64,000 bases of DNA from an uncultured Bacteroidales bacterium (GCA_902788315.1 CADAJS010000023.1:1-64000); one strand, 5' to 3'; positions 1 through 9,166 are shown, numbered from the stretch's first letter. Made by a program: numbers and translations. Notes: generated from the sequence alone by a model not told the origin.

Positions 1-631
1 CAAAACTATATTCAAAAATGACAAAGACCGAAGCGGTTCAAGTGAACCTAATTTATTTAATTTTTAAACTCGTCCATTTTTAGTGGACACTAGTGATAAT
101 TATTAATAATATATACTAATAAGGTATTTTCCCGTCTATGTAAAGTGCAAAATGCAGATGTCCGAAATGAGTAAGTGAGTAAGTGAGTAACCTCCATTTT
201 TTCCGCCCACGTGAGAGAAAAATTTTTCTCTGGTGTACGAGCAATAAACCGCCCTCGAAGCGGATGGCCGATTACTTCGACGAGCGAAGCGGCATAGCCG
301 AGCGGAAGAGGCGACCTGACAACCTGATACCTAACGATACTGGAGCTTGCGAAAGTTGAGTTTTATAAGTTTAATGCTAATCTGGGACTATTCGAGTTTA
401 AAACCCACGAAAGAAAAACACTACTACGCTGGAAAAACCATATTGTGCACGCGCGGATTAAATTATAATGTACGCGCGCGTACAAAATTATTTTAGCGAG
501 AAAATAATGCAAAACCTACACCTCCCACATTTATATCTACTAATTTCAAATGGTTACAGAGGTGTAGGTTTTGTGTAGGTAAGGCATAAAGGAGTAGGTT
601 TTGACCCGTTTTCCACCTTTTTTAAGGAAAG
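1..631. other. AT-rich left-edge intergenic region without a recognisable gene
   Basis: No open frame here resembles a protein. The stretch is clearly more AT-rich than the rest of the window. It holds a short palindrome at 35-48 (GGTTCA, 2 bp, TGAACC), a GTCCA/TGGAC inverted pair at about 72-86, about three tandem copies of GAGTAAGT at 168-190, a perfect 16-bp palindrome TGTACGCGCGCGTACA at 469-484, an 8-bp inverted pair ATTATTTT/AAAATAAT at 487-508, and the larger stem-loop listed separately. The element at 343-362 resembles one at 26613-26632 (16 of 20 bases). This could be the flank of a mobile element lying to the left, but no transposase is visible. Confidence 0.6.
520..573. terminator. 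15-bp inverted repeat downstream of ribE
   Basis: CAAAACCTACACCTC at 520-534 is the exact reverse complement of 559-573, with a 24-nt loop. It lies about 60 bp past the ribE stop, so on the minus strand it would form a stem ending in GGTTTTG and could end ribE transcription. The T-run is weak, so a mobile-element or attachment role is also possible. Confidence 0.4.
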
Positions 632-1234
632 TTACAACAGCGCGTTCATGCGTGCCAGATACTTGCCGATGATGTCAAACTCGAGGTTGACCACCGAGCC
701 GGGGCGGATGGAGTGGAAGTTAGTGTGCTCGAAGGTGTAGGGGATGATGCACACCTGGAACGTATCCTCCGTGGGGCGGCACACGGTGAGGCTCACACCG
801 TTCACCGTCACGCTACCCTTGTCCACGGTGAAATATCCGTGGCGCACCATCTCGCGGTCTGCGGCATAGCGGAACGTGTACTGATGGCTCCCCTCCTGGT
901 CTTCCACGTCGATACACTGGGCGGTGGTGTCCACATGTCCCTGCACGATGTGTCCGTCCAGCCGCCCGTTCAGCAGCATCGAGCGCTCCACGTTCACCTC
1001 GTCGCCCACCTGCAGCAGGCCCAGGTTCGATCGCTCCAGCGTCTCGCGCATGGCCGTTACGGTGTACGTATCGCCATCCAGCGCTACCACGGTGAGGCAC
1101 ACCCCGTTGTGGGCAATGCTCTGGTCGATACTGAGTTCGCCTACGAAATCGCACGTCAGCGTCAGATGCACATTATCCAGTTCCTTTCTGATGCCCGTCA
1201 CGCGGGCCATTCCTTCTATAATACCTGAGAACAT
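632..1234 (-). CDS. ribE: Riboflavin synthase, alpha chain
   Basis: Catalyses the last step of riboflavin synthesis, dismutation of two 6,7-dimethyl-8-ribityllumazine molecules, in the cytoplasm. The protein is 200 aa, the normal family length, and starts with MFSGIIE, the hallmark N-terminus. Two lumazine-binding repeats follow (about residues 1-95 and 96-190), each with the NGV(C/S)LTV strand (HNGVCLTVV and VNGVSLTV). A GGAGG ribosome-binding site lies 8 nt upstream of the ATG, unusually strong for Bacteroidetes. It appears monocistronic, with its own promoter about 110 bp upstream. The leader shows no FMN-riboswitch consensus. Confidence 0.96.
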   Translation of the reverse strand: MFSGIIEGMARVTGIRKELDNVHLTLTCDFVGELSIDQSIAHNGVCLTVVALDGDTYTVTAMRETLERSNLGLLQVGDEVNVERSMLLNGRLDGHIVQGHVDTTAQCIDVEDQEGSHQYTFRYAADREMVRHGYFTVDKGSVTVNGVSLTVCRPTEDTFQVCIIPYTFEHTNFHSIRPGSVVNLEFDIIGKYLARMNALL

Positions 1235-1602
1235 GAGTTATTCCTCCTTCTTGTTTTTTATTGAGTAGGTGACTATATAGTTTTCATTCATTCGTCTTCC
1301 TCCCCGTTCGCCGGTCTGCAGCCCTCTCTATAGGAGGAAACGTGTACAAAGGTACGAATAAGTGAGAGAAGTGCAAAAGGAAAGACGAAGTTTTTCGCAT
1401 TGCACTAACGAGCAAGTGAAGGCAGAGGGTAAGCAATACGTATTCAACACGGTGCACGGACTACGTTACGAAGTACGTTTTTTCGAAGAACTGTCCATCG
1501 GCGGCTGCTGATGGCGCCGTAAGGCGAACTGCAAAACGGAGACTTCCATGCCTGGCTACAAGTCTGGAAGCGACTTTGCTTAGAGGCGACTATATAGCAG
1601 TC
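1235..1602. other. Intergenic region between ribE and the AAA ATPase gene
   Basis: Holds the ribE promoter and leader (1235-1376). The remainder, about 1380-1602, has no recognised gene. A short plus-strand frame at about 1408-1513 reads protein-like (it contains VFNTVHGLRYEVRFFEE before a TGA) but has no start codon, so it is at most a remnant of an unknown gene. Confidence 0.5.
1347..1376 (-). promoter_or_regulatory. ribE promoter (Bacteroidetes -33/-7 type)
   Basis: On the minus strand, TTG at 1376-1374, a 19-bp gap, then TACCTTTG at 1354-1347. This fits the Bacteroidetes primary-sigma consensus TTG-N19-21-TAnnTTTG. The sequence just before the -7 box, CTTATTCG, is also found before the -7 boxes at 27678 and 58366. 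Transcription should start near 1340, leaving a leader of about 105 nt. Confidence 0.8.
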
Positions 1603-2742
1603 CTAATAGGTCTTGCAAATCCACATTCCGAAGAATCGGTCAGAAACACTGTAGATTTTTGTTCGCCCTTTGTCCTGATAGGTCAGAAGTTGTTTGTCCA
1701 ACAACGTACTGATGGCATATTGCACTGAACTGGGTGATCGGAGTGCATGCTTCTTTACGAAAGCAACGGAAGTAACACCGCTGGCTTCTTTTTCTTTGGC
1801 TATGGCTATCAGCGTTTCTTTTTGCTGATAGTTCAGTTGGTTCATCACCGAGGCAAAGGTGCGACCTTTATCTTCAAGCATATCGTCCAATGTCTTGTTG
1901 ATATCAGCCTCCTCTATCAGTTTGTCAGGGTCCAGATAGGCAAATGCATTGTGGAGCAGGTTGTGTACATAGTAGGTGTGTCCTTCAAAGAGGTCATAGG
2001 CATAGATTGCGGCTTCGGGCGAAATTTTCCGGCCTTGACTGATGAACTGTGTAATGGCAAAAGACGTATAGACATTCTTCGGAATGCTGTTCAGGAATAG
2101 CTGCTCTGCACTGTTATAAAATGGTTTTGTCGCGGAGTTGAACATGTTCTCAAGGATATGGCGGTTGCTGCCAGCATAGATGAACAGGCAGTTGTTCATC
2201 TTCTGGATGAAAGCACGCAGTGTGGCTTCTACGTTTTTCTCGGGATATTGGGATATCTGCTGAAACTCGTCAATGGCGAAGATACATGGCTTGTCTGCCT
2301 GTTCTAGGTATCGGAAGATTTCCTCCAGTGTCAATTCTGGTGTATGAATGTCGCCTAACTTGACGTCGAAAGTGGGGAAGCCTGTTAGCGGGTCATAGCC
2401 AAAACTGCCTGCCAGTGAATGAATGCCTGCCAGGAATTTATCAATCACGGCCTTACCCTTCGAAAGCAGGACGGAATAAATCTCCTTGCTGAGAAACATG
2501 ACCAGTTCGTGCAGGCTGGTGGTCGGATATATGTCCGTATAGAAGGTATAATAGCTATTCTTAATGGCCGGGTGCTCAAACACGTGGCGGATCAACTGAG
2601 TCTTTCCCATTCTTCGGGGCGAAAACAACAAGATGTGCGCCTTGTTGTCAAGTGTGCGTACCATCCACAAGGTTTCTTTCTCCCTGTCGCAGAAATAGGG
2701 CTCCGGAATAATACCAGTAATGTAAAAAGGATTCTCCATCAT
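1603..2742 (-). CDS. AAA family ATPase (ATPase_2 / archaeal-type ATPase fold)
   Basis: A 379-aa P-loop ATPase of unknown biological role. It begins MMENPFYITG; Walker A is SPRRMGKT (about residues 41-48) and Walker B is CIFAIDEF (about 153-160), followed by a C-terminal winged-helix-like part (about 305-375). This matches the ATPase_2 (PF01637) group that is expanded in Bacteroidetes. The frame stays open upstream to 2808, but the -7 box at 2758-2765 lies inside that extension, so the Met pair at 2742/2739 is the better start. The gene stands alone, has more AT-rich codons than its neighbours, and may be recently acquired. The family is sometimes linked to defence or mobile DNA, but nothing here shows that. 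Confidence 0.85.
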   Translation of the reverse strand: MMENPFYITGIIPEPYFCDREKETLWMVRTLDNKAHILLFSPRRMGKTQLIRHVFEHPAIKNSYYTFYTDIYPTTSLHELVMFLSKEIYSVLLSKGKAVIDKFLAGIHSLAGSFGYDPLTGFPTFDVKLGDIHTPELTLEEIFRYLEQADKPCIFAIDEFQQISQYPEKNVEATLRAFIQKMNNCLFIYAGSNRHILENMFNSATKPFYNSAEQLFLNSIPKNVYTSFAITQFISQGRKISPEAAIYAYDLFEGHTYYVHNLLHNAFAYLDPDKLIEEADINKTLDDMLEDKGRTFASVMNQLNYQQKETLIAIAKEKEASGVTSVAFVKKHALRSPSSVQYAISTLLDKQLLTYQDKGRTKIYSVSDRFFGMWICKTY

Positions 2743-2757
2743 ACTTCTATTTTGCTG

Positions 2758-2788
2758 CAAAGTTACACAAAAGATCACAATTATACAA
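2758..2788 (-). promoter_or_regulatory. Promoter of the AAA ATPase gene
   Basis: Minus strand: TTG at 2788-2786, a 20-bp gap, TAACTTTG at 2765-2758. The expected start near 2752 leaves only about 10 nt before the ATG pair at 2742/2739, which fixes the start codon and implies a very short leader. Confidence 0.75.
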
Positions 2789-3095
2789 ATCATATAATAG
2801 GATTTCAATATTCAATGAGCTGTTTTATGTTTTTTTTAGAGCAAACGGTTTATATAACGTTCTGAAGTTTCGGAAGTGGCTGCGGAGGAAAGCAGGCGAG
2901 CCTATCCCACACTGGAGAAATAGGTATTTTCCACCATACGACAAAGGAAATAGGGACACTTTATTTCAAAGAGATAACTGAACCACTCCATTTATAGCGT
3001 CGTAAAATGTGCCAAAAGTCGTGAGAAAACATAAAAAGGGAGTTTTTGACAGAGTAAAGTGAAGGAGATCGGACGGGCTACATGACCTTTTTTCG

Positions 3096-3103
3096 TAACT
3101 TTG
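3096..3103 (+). promoter_or_regulatory. -7 box of the TPR-AraC gene
   Basis: TAACTTTG at 3096-3103, preceded by TTTTTTCG, lies 20 bp before the ATG at 3123. No clear TTG is seen 19-21 bp upstream, so the promoter may be weak or activated. Confidence 0.6.
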
Positions 3104-3122
3104 CCGTCACAAACAACGAAAG

Positions 3123-4634
3123 ATGAATATACATAAAGACCTCAACCTGCTCCTGGTCCTCCCTCTGTTGCTGGCATCCTGCCAGCAAGGCAAGGAGTCG
3201 CAGTCTGCAACAAGAGGCGACAATGAGGGTGCCCGGCAGATTACGTCCTGTCACATTGCCAGTCCGACTTCCGCCTGCGACTCGCTATTGTCGATCGCAG
3301 CCAGAGCGTATCGGGCAGGCGACATGCAACAAGCCATTGAAGTCAACACACGTGGACTGTCCGTTGCTCGCGCGGAAGGCAACGCCGTGAGCGAGGCCCT
3401 TTTCCTGTTCAACACCGGCGCATGCCAGACCTGGCTGAACCAGGTGGACGAGGGATTGGGACGCATGCAGAAGGCAATGGCTGTGCTGACGGCACAGACG
3501 GACAAAGACGTCCTGAAGCGCCTGCCGCTGATGTGGCAGGAAATGGCCAGTGCATACATTGCTGCCGAGCGTCCGGACAGTGCCATCCATGCCTGCCTGC
3601 AGCGCGAAGAGGCCATCACACAGGCCCAGGCCGCAGGCGTCTGTGACAGCATCATCGACCGACAGCGAGGCCAGAACGCCATCATGCTGGCCACCCTCTA
3701 CAACCATTGCGGACAGGCCTCGGAGAGCCTGCAGGCCCTGCAACGCTTCAATGCGACACGCTACTCAAGTACCATCGAAGGAGCCCACGGCCTGCTGGAC
3801 TATTATAACAGTACGGAACAGGAGGATGCCTACATTGAGACCTTTGCCCGGGCAAGTGCGTTCTTCGGTGCCGATACGGTGAACGAACGCTACCGCGACG
3901 AACTGGAGTTTCTGGTAAATGCCTATTACTGGAAGGACGACATCGAGGGCATGGCCAATGCCGCAGGGCGTGCCATGCGGCTGACGGAGGAGCTGGCTCA
4001 GCGCCGGATACAGGACGCATCGCTGGAATGGCAGGAACGCTTCCGCCTGGCCGAAATGCAGCGAAGCGCAGCACAGGAGCGCCAGCGGCATCGCACTGTC
4101 CTCACGGCAGGCATAGTCGCAGGCGTTGCATTGCTCCTCGTCATCATCCTCTTGCTGTGGTATGGGCGTCGGCTACGCCGCAAGAACCTGGCCCTCACAC
4201 GTCAGGCACTGCGTGCAGCCTCGCTCGAGGAGATGCTCTCCGCACGTCGCGCGACGCGTCCGCCCAAACCAGTAGAGAGCGACGAGGCCATACTGGAACG
4301 CATCGATGTATGGCTCGACACAGACGACAACTTTCTACAGAAACTCACTATCCGCGACGTGGCACAGGCCATTGGTACCACACAGAAGCGCATCACCGAG
4401 GCCCTTGCATCGAAGGGTGGCGAGGGAGGTCTCAACGAGATTATCAACGAAAAACGTGTAGGCCGTGCCTGCCACCTTATCCAGCACGAGACGAACTATA
4501 CCATCGAAGCCATAGCCATGGAATCGGGATTTCCGTCTGTGCGCACCTTCTATCGGAAGTTCCAGCAGAGCATGGGCCTCGCTCCTACCGAGTATCGGAA
4601 ATCCCTCCAGGACCTGAAGCAGAAGACGATGTGA
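3123..4634 (+). CDS. Membrane-spanning TPR-AraC family transcriptional regulator
   Basis: A 503-aa predicted one-component regulator. The N-terminus is a lipoprotein-like signal (LLLASC, Cys20). A helical, TPR-like region (about 45-320) follows, then one strong membrane segment (about 324-347) with the basic stop KNL/RRLRRK side, and a cytoplasmic AraC-type DNA-binding domain with two helix-turn-helix motifs (about 392-497), including the typical GFPSVRTFYRKFQ second helix. By this topology the TPR part senses something in the periplasm and the HTH part acts on DNA. Such TPR-TM-AraC proteins occur in Bacteroidetes; the signal is unknown. It is convergent with the next gene, and its targets cannot be read from position. 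Confidence 0.85.
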   Translation: MNIHKDLNLLLVLPLLLASCQQGKESQSATRGDNEGARQITSCHIASPTSACDSLLSIAARAYRAGDMQQAIEVNTRGLSVARAEGNAVSEALFLFNTGACQTWLNQVDEGLGRMQKAMAVLTAQTDKDVLKRLPLMWQEMASAYIAAERPDSAIHACLQREEAITQAQAAGVCDSIIDRQRGQNAIMLATLYNHCGQASESLQALQRFNATRYSSTIEGAHGLLDYYNSTEQEDAYIETFARASAFFGADTVNERYRDELEFLVNAYYWKDDIEGMANAAGRAMRLTEELAQRRIQDASLEWQERFRLAEMQRSAAQERQRHRTVLTAGIVAGVALLLVIILLLWYGRRLRRKNLALTRQALRAASLEEMLSARRATRPPKPVESDEAILERIDVWLDTDDNFLQKLTIRDVAQAIGTTQKRITEALASKGGEGGLNEIINEKRVGRACHLIQHETNYTIEAIAMESGFPSVRTFYRKFQQSMGLAPTEYRKSLQDLKQKTM

Positions 4635-4737
4635 CGGTCGAAGGCTCCAGCACAGGAGCGTTGGCGTCAGGCACTGCCGACAGTCCATCACGAAGAGCTG
4701 CTCCACGCTACACCTTACGCCCCCATACAAAGCAAGT

Positions 4738-4773
4738 TCCCCCTCACTGCAGGCAGATGCCGCAGGAGGGGGA
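4738..4773. terminator. Stem-loop terminator between convergent genes
   Basis: TCCCCCTC at 4738-4745 pairs with GAGGGGGA at 4766-4773, and the loop can extend the stem through TGC/GCA and GGC/GCC. A short T-run (TTTT at about 4781-4784) follows on the plus strand. It sits between the stops of the AraC-type gene and the large minus-strand gene, and could serve both. Confidence 0.65.
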
Positions 4774-4807
4774 GCCTCACTTTTCAACTCGAATCAGCTG
4801 TCACTCA

Positions 4808-7800
4808 TTAACGGACGTAGGTCTTCCTGCCCTTAACGATGTAGAGTCCTCGAGGCAGTGTGCCAGAAGGCATGCGACGGCCCGTGAGGTCATAGATAGC
4901 ATCGTTGGCGTTCACACCATTCCGTGTGTCCTGCACCATCTCGATACCTGTGGCATTCTCGTATGCGCCATCCTTCTTGATGACCACGCCGTGTGTCGGG
5001 TCAAGGACGGGGAGCTTGTCCTCGCCGATGGTCTGATACCATACCTGCTCGGAACGCTCGGCCTGCAGCAGATAGGCTGCCTCGCCGCTCTCGAGCTGTT
5101 CCTGCGTGAGGGCCGTGCCCTGCAGCGTAGCCACGGGAACCAGATAATAGCAGTTGGAGAACTTTGTCAGTTCCGAGGACGACTGGCGCACGAGCGTCGA
5201 GCTGTTCACGGGGCTGGCATCATAGATGGTGGCCACCATCGTGTTCTGCACCTCGAGGGGCGATTTATTCCAACCCACGAGTCCACCGGTATTCATGGCC
5301 TGAGGAGCGTTGACCGTACCCACGAAGGCGCAGTCGCGGATGACGGATGTGCCCGTCACATCGCGGTTGTCGGCACAGAAGCCGGAGATGCTCGAGTCAC
5401 CGCTGTAGTTTGACTTCAGCGTCACGCTACTGTACACACGCTCCAGCACGAAGGGCTTCTCCTTGTTGTTGCTGATGAGCGAGGTGATCTTGCGTCGGCC
5501 GCCACCGTCGATGGTGCCGGTGATATTCAGGTCGTGGACATAGACACCGCGCGACTCAAGGATAGGTGCATAGCCGTCGGAGTCGGTGGCCTTCATGTTG
5601 ATAGTCAGCGTGTGACCCTGTCCGTCAAGTTCGCCGGAGAAGAGGTTGAGGGGCACAATCTCCACCTCACTCAGGTCGATGTCCTTCATCAGGCGGGCCT
5701 TCGCCGTGCTCTCGCCCTTGTTCACCTGAGTGGTGAAATATACCCAATGAACCACGCTGTTCAGCTCGTAGAATCCATCCTTCTTCTCGGGAATCAGGTA
5801 ACCATACGAGGCGTTCATCGTCTCGATGGCCTTCTGTGCCTGCTCGGTGGTGTAGCTGCCTGCCTCGTAGGCCTCTTCGATCTGCTTCAGCTGGGTATAG
5901 TAGGCGGTATAGCTGTCGGCATCCAGATAATAGCTCAGCGGGTCGAGACGGCTGGTGAGGTCGTACATCATACGATAGGCTTTCTTTCCCTCAAAGATAT
6001 CGGCAAAGGCTTTCGAGAACTTCTCGATAAGTGCATAGCGGGCAGCATTGTCCGTGGCGGTGCCGGCCTCGGCCAGCAGGCTGCGCAGGTTCTCTCTCAG
6101 CGTCTGACTGAAGTTGGGTGCCTTGGCATAGTTTCCGTCGGTGATCACCTCATAGTTGTTCAGGATGGTATTGGCACGTGCCATCTGCCCCTCCAGCACG
6201 CTGGCGATACCCTCGCCTGCCTCGCTCACTTCGCCGAGATAGTACAGGCGGGCATTGGCAAAGCACGTCAGGTTGGAATTCACGCCGTTGTCGTCCACGC
6301 GAAGGCCCAGGGTGAGCTTGCCGTCGGTCACGTTCACGAGGATGCGGTTCACGTAGCGTCCGCCGTTGAAAGCATAGGCAGCGCCCATCTCGTGAGACGG
6401 TATGTAGTAGTCGGGACCGTTCAGCTCAAGCTGTATCCTGAAGTCGTATGGCAGCGTGTTGAGATCCTGTATCCAGCAGTTCTCGCCGTCGCGGGCGTCC
6501 GTGGCCGACAGTGCATCCTCGCACACAGCCATTACGGGCACCTCGTTCTCGCCTGCATAGAGCGTGGCGGCATAGTTGGTATTCAGCGCGTTGTCCAGCG
6601 AGCGTTCGGTGAAGAAGGAGGCATTCATCACGAGTTCATATACGCCGTTCTTCACGCCAGTGAGCGTCTGATAGCGATTCATCGTACCGCTGTAGCAGAA
6701 GCCTGCAGGCATTGGGCCGGCCGTGTTCGGAGTGCTGCCTCCCTTGCCGCTCCATCCTTTGTAGTTTTCGGAGAAGTCGGCATTCGTGAGCAGGTTGGTC
6801 ACTTCGGAGCCAGCCGTGGCATTCGCTGCGATGACCCTCAGCAGCCATGCGTCGATACGCTTCATCTCAGACTCGAGGTCGGCCTTGGAGCATGTCTCCT
6901 GTTCCAAGATATAGGAATACTCTCCGAAGGGATTCTCGTCGCTGGGGGCTGCGTCGTTTGTCAGATAGTCCAGCAGGGCATCACACTGAGGTCCCTGCAG
7001 CTCGGGGTGTGCCTCGAGGTATGCCCTCGTCTCCTCTACCTTATTTATATATGTCTGATAGGCGGCCACGCTGGTGTCGAGCTGTGCCTTGACCTTCATC
7101 AGTTCGTCGAATGCAGCAGCAATCTCTGCCAGGGTGGTCTGCTCGCCGGCCTTCTGGGCCTGGGCTACGTATGCTTCCTTGAGCGACTTCTGAGCTACGA
7201 GGTCGGCCACATATTCAGCACCGGAATTGGTCAGAGCCTGGCGCAGCTCGGTTACGTCGCCGTCCACCACACATCCGCACATATCATTCACACAATAGAC
7301 CACGCCGTGGGTGGAGTCGAGGGTCGGCACGTCGTCCTGGCCCACTGTCTGATACCATACGGGATGGGAGAACTGGCTGCCGTTGAGCAGGAAGGCGGCC
7401 TTACCGCCAGTGACGTCTTCCTCCGAGAGTTGTACGGCCTTGCCGTTGTCCTCGCGGGAGAGAGCCGGTCCGCCGTAGTAGCAGTTGGCATAGGCATTGC
7501 TGCCCGAGTTGCGCGAGAAGGTGGCACACCCCTCATTGTTGCACGCCATTTCGCCTATCATCAGGCAATTGTTGAAGGTCACCTTCGTACTGGCCCACCC
7601 GACCATACCGCCACAGTGGGTCGTCTGTGGACCGTGGATGGAACCGCCGAAGATAACGTCCTTCAGCGTGACGTTCGAATTGGGAATGGCAATGATACCG
7701 CCATGAGTGCCGTCGCCCTCCACCTGGCTCTGGATGTCCACGAAGCAAGTTACCTTCTCGATGGTGGACTGCACGTTGCTGGACTCGCCCACGACACCTC

Positions 7801-9166
7801 CAGCAAACTTTCTGCGCGTCGTCAGCGTTCCCGTCACGTTGAGGTTCTTGATGGTGGCACCTTCAATCCGGCGGAAGAGGGCTACATATTCGTTCTCGAG
7901 GTCCTCATAGTTGATGTTCACCGTATGCAGCTGTCCGTCGAAGATGCCCTTGTAGGTCATGTTTCCGGTGCCGAACATATAGTCTCCACTCGTATAGGAG
8001 GACATGTCGATGTCGGCCGTCAGGCGGACATTGGCCTGAGACGGTGTCTTGCCCTTGTTGATGCTTGCAGCAAGCCAGGCCATTGCATGTTCGTCGGTCA
8101 CCGTGTACCAGCCATCCTCGCCGGGTGTCAGGTATTCGGGCTGCAGCGTCTGGCAGTTGGCGCAGAAACCGTGCACGAACTCATGGTCCTGACGTTTGCC
8201 GGCCTGCTCAGGATCGTTTGTATATCCGGCAGCACCCGTAATCGTGCCGTCGCAACTGACGCCTGCCGTCGAATAGACGCGTGCGTGGCTGGGATTGGGC
8301 ATGGGGAAGGCATCCTCGTTCAGCGACTGGTAGTAGGCCAAAGCCGTCTGGTCGCCGTTCAGGAGGAAGCACAGCTCGCCGCTGGCCACCTGTTCGGCAG
8401 TGATTTCGGTACACTTGTCCGAGACAGAGGCAAAGCACGACGTGTTCAGATAATAGCAGTTGGTATAGACAGCATTATCGGGCTTGCGGTTGAACGTGTT
8501 GTTGTCATTGTCGGCCAGCTGATAGCGACCCATCACCACACAGTTCGTCACCTGCACGCCGGGCTTGCTCATATAGCCCACCAGGCCTCCGCACTTGAAT
8601 GCCTCCATGCCCACCAGGCTGCCGGCAAAGATACAGTTCTCCACCACCGACGGAGTCTTGATACGCCCGATCATACCGCCGCTCGTGGCATCGCCCACAC
8701 AGGTGGTGGTGATGTCCACGGTGCTCCAGCAGTTGCGCAGCGTGGATTCATACATGTCGCCCACGAAGCTGGCAGCCAGCTTGTTCGAGGCTTTCACGGT
8801 GCCCCGGGCACCCAGATTCTCGATGACTGCACCGTTCTGCAGGAACTTGAAGATGGCAATGCCCTGCTCGTCGGCTGCGTTAATGTTAAGCGTGATGGTG
8901 TGATACTGCCCGTCGAAGTGGCCCTCGTAGGTGGGAACCATACAGTCTTCGTTGAAACCATCCAGGTCGGCCATCAAACGGCCGTTAATCTTCACCTGGC
9001 CATCCTTGACAGCCTGGGCAAAGGCTTTAAACTCGTCGATCGAGTTGATTTCATAGAAACCGTCCGTCTGTTTCAGGTCGGACAATTCCGTGCCGTAGCT
9101 ACGGCTTTGGGCGCCGGCTAACATTGCCAATGCAATCGTCCACGCCCGCAAGTAAGTTTTTAGCAT
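4808..9166 (-). CDS. Very large secreted protein with GLUG-like repeat modules and a C-terminal sorting-like tail
   Basis: A 1452-aa exported protein with a signal peptide (MLKTYLRAWTIALAMLAGAQS). Three related beta-rich modules (about 30-330, 345-640 and 1130-1400) each contain phrases such as FDGQYHTI, GLVGY and NCYYLN and end in a (D/N)P(S/T)HGVV strand. This resembles GLUG-type beta-helix repeats of cell-surface proteins. Between them lie helical FIVAR-like segments and a domain starting LLTNADFSENYKGW (about 795-1010) that looks like a galactose-binding-type fold. The end, YDLTGRRM...LPRGLYIVKGRKTYVR, resembles a short type IX secretion sorting signal and is shared in form with the proteins at 22781 and 29108. 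Function is unknown; adhesion or glycan binding is likely. A candidate -7 box (TAATTTTG, minus) lies at 9345-9338. Confidence 0.88.
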   Translation of the reverse strand: MLKTYLRAWTIALAMLAGAQSRSYGTELSDLKQTDGFYEINSIDEFKAFAQAVKDGQVKINGRLMADLDGFNEDCMVPTYEGHFDGQYHTITLNINAADEQGIAIFKFLQNGAVIENLGARGTVKASNKLAASFVGDMYESTLRNCWSTVDITTTCVGDATSGGMIGRIKTPSVVENCIFAGSLVGMEAFKCGGLVGYMSKPGVQVTNCVVMGRYQLADNDNNTFNRKPDNAVYTNCYYLNTSCFASVSDKCTEITAEQVASGELCFLLNGDQTALAYYQSLNEDAFPMPNPSHARVYSTAGVSCDGTITGAAGYTNDPEQAGKRQDHEFVHGFCANCQTLQPEYLTPGEDGWYTVTDEHAMAWLAASINKGKTPSQANVRLTADIDMSSYTSGDYMFGTGNMTYKGIFDGQLHTVNINYEDLENEYVALFRRIEGATIKNLNVTGTLTTRRKFAGGVVGESSNVQSTIEKVTCFVDIQSQVEGDGTHGGIIAIPNSNVTLKDVIFGGSIHGPQTTHCGGMVGWASTKVTFNNCLMIGEMACNNEGCATFSRNSGSNAYANCYYGGPALSREDNGKAVQLSEEDVTGGKAAFLLNGSQFSHPVWYQTVGQDDVPTLDSTHGVVYCVNDMCGCVVDGDVTELRQALTNSGAEYVADLVAQKSLKEAYVAQAQKAGEQTTLAEIAAAFDELMKVKAQLDTSVAAYQTYINKVEETRAYLEAHPELQGPQCDALLDYLTNDAAPSDENPFGEYSYILEQETCSKADLESEMKRIDAWLLRVIAANATAGSEVTNLLTNADFSENYKGWSGKGGSTPNTAGPMPAGFCYSGTMNRYQTLTGVKNGVYELVMNASFFTERSLDNALNTNYAATLYAGENEVPVMAVCEDALSATDARDGENCWIQDLNTLPYDFRIQLELNGPDYYIPSHEMGAAYAFNGGRYVNRILVNVTDGKLTLGLRVDDNGVNSNLTCFANARLYYLGEVSEAGEGIASVLEGQMARANTILNNYEVITDGNYAKAPNFSQTLRENLRSLLAEAGTATDNAARYALIEKFSKAFADIFEGKKAYRMMYDLTSRLDPLSYYLDADSYTAYYTQLKQIEEAYEAGSYTTEQAQKAIETMNASYGYLIPEKKDGFYELNSVVHWVYFTTQVNKGESTAKARLMKDIDLSEVEIVPLNLFSGELDGQGHTLTINMKATDSDGYAPILESRGVYVHDLNITGTIDGGGRRKITSLISNNKEKPFVLERVYSSVTLKSNYSGDSSISGFCADNRDVTGTSVIRDCAFVGTVNAPQAMNTGGLVGWNKSPLEVQNTMVATIYDASPVNSSTLVRQSSSELTKFSNCYYLVPVATLQGTALTQEQLESGEAAYLLQAERSEQVWYQTIGEDKLPVLDPTHGVVIKKDGAYENATGIEMVQDTRNGVNANDAIYDLTGRRMPSGTLPRGLYIVKGRKTYVR

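Larger units (their letters stand above)
2743..3122. other. Divergent intergenic region with two promoters
   Basis: This spacer separates the minus-strand ATPase from the plus-strand TPR-AraC gene and carries a promoter for each. Between them no gene is seen. AAGTTTCGGAAG at 2865-2876 resembles the reverse complement of the CTCCCGAAACTT motif in the spacer near 26570-26630. Confidence 0.6.

Noticed and set aside
1..631. A tRNA or rRNA gene in the left edge
   Set aside because: No cloverleaf with the GTTCGANTC T-loop or matching acceptor stem could be found.
1235..1376. FMN riboswitch in the ribE leader
   Set aside because: The leader lacks the conserved FMN-aptamer segments (such as AGGATAT or GGATAAGG) and is too short for the full fold.
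5534..9121. 1195-codon open frame on the plus strand opposite the large secreted protein
   Set aside because: Antisense shadow of the minus-strand gene at 4808-9166; no family-like motifs or signal peptide, and the minus-strand protein has a clear signal peptide and repeats.
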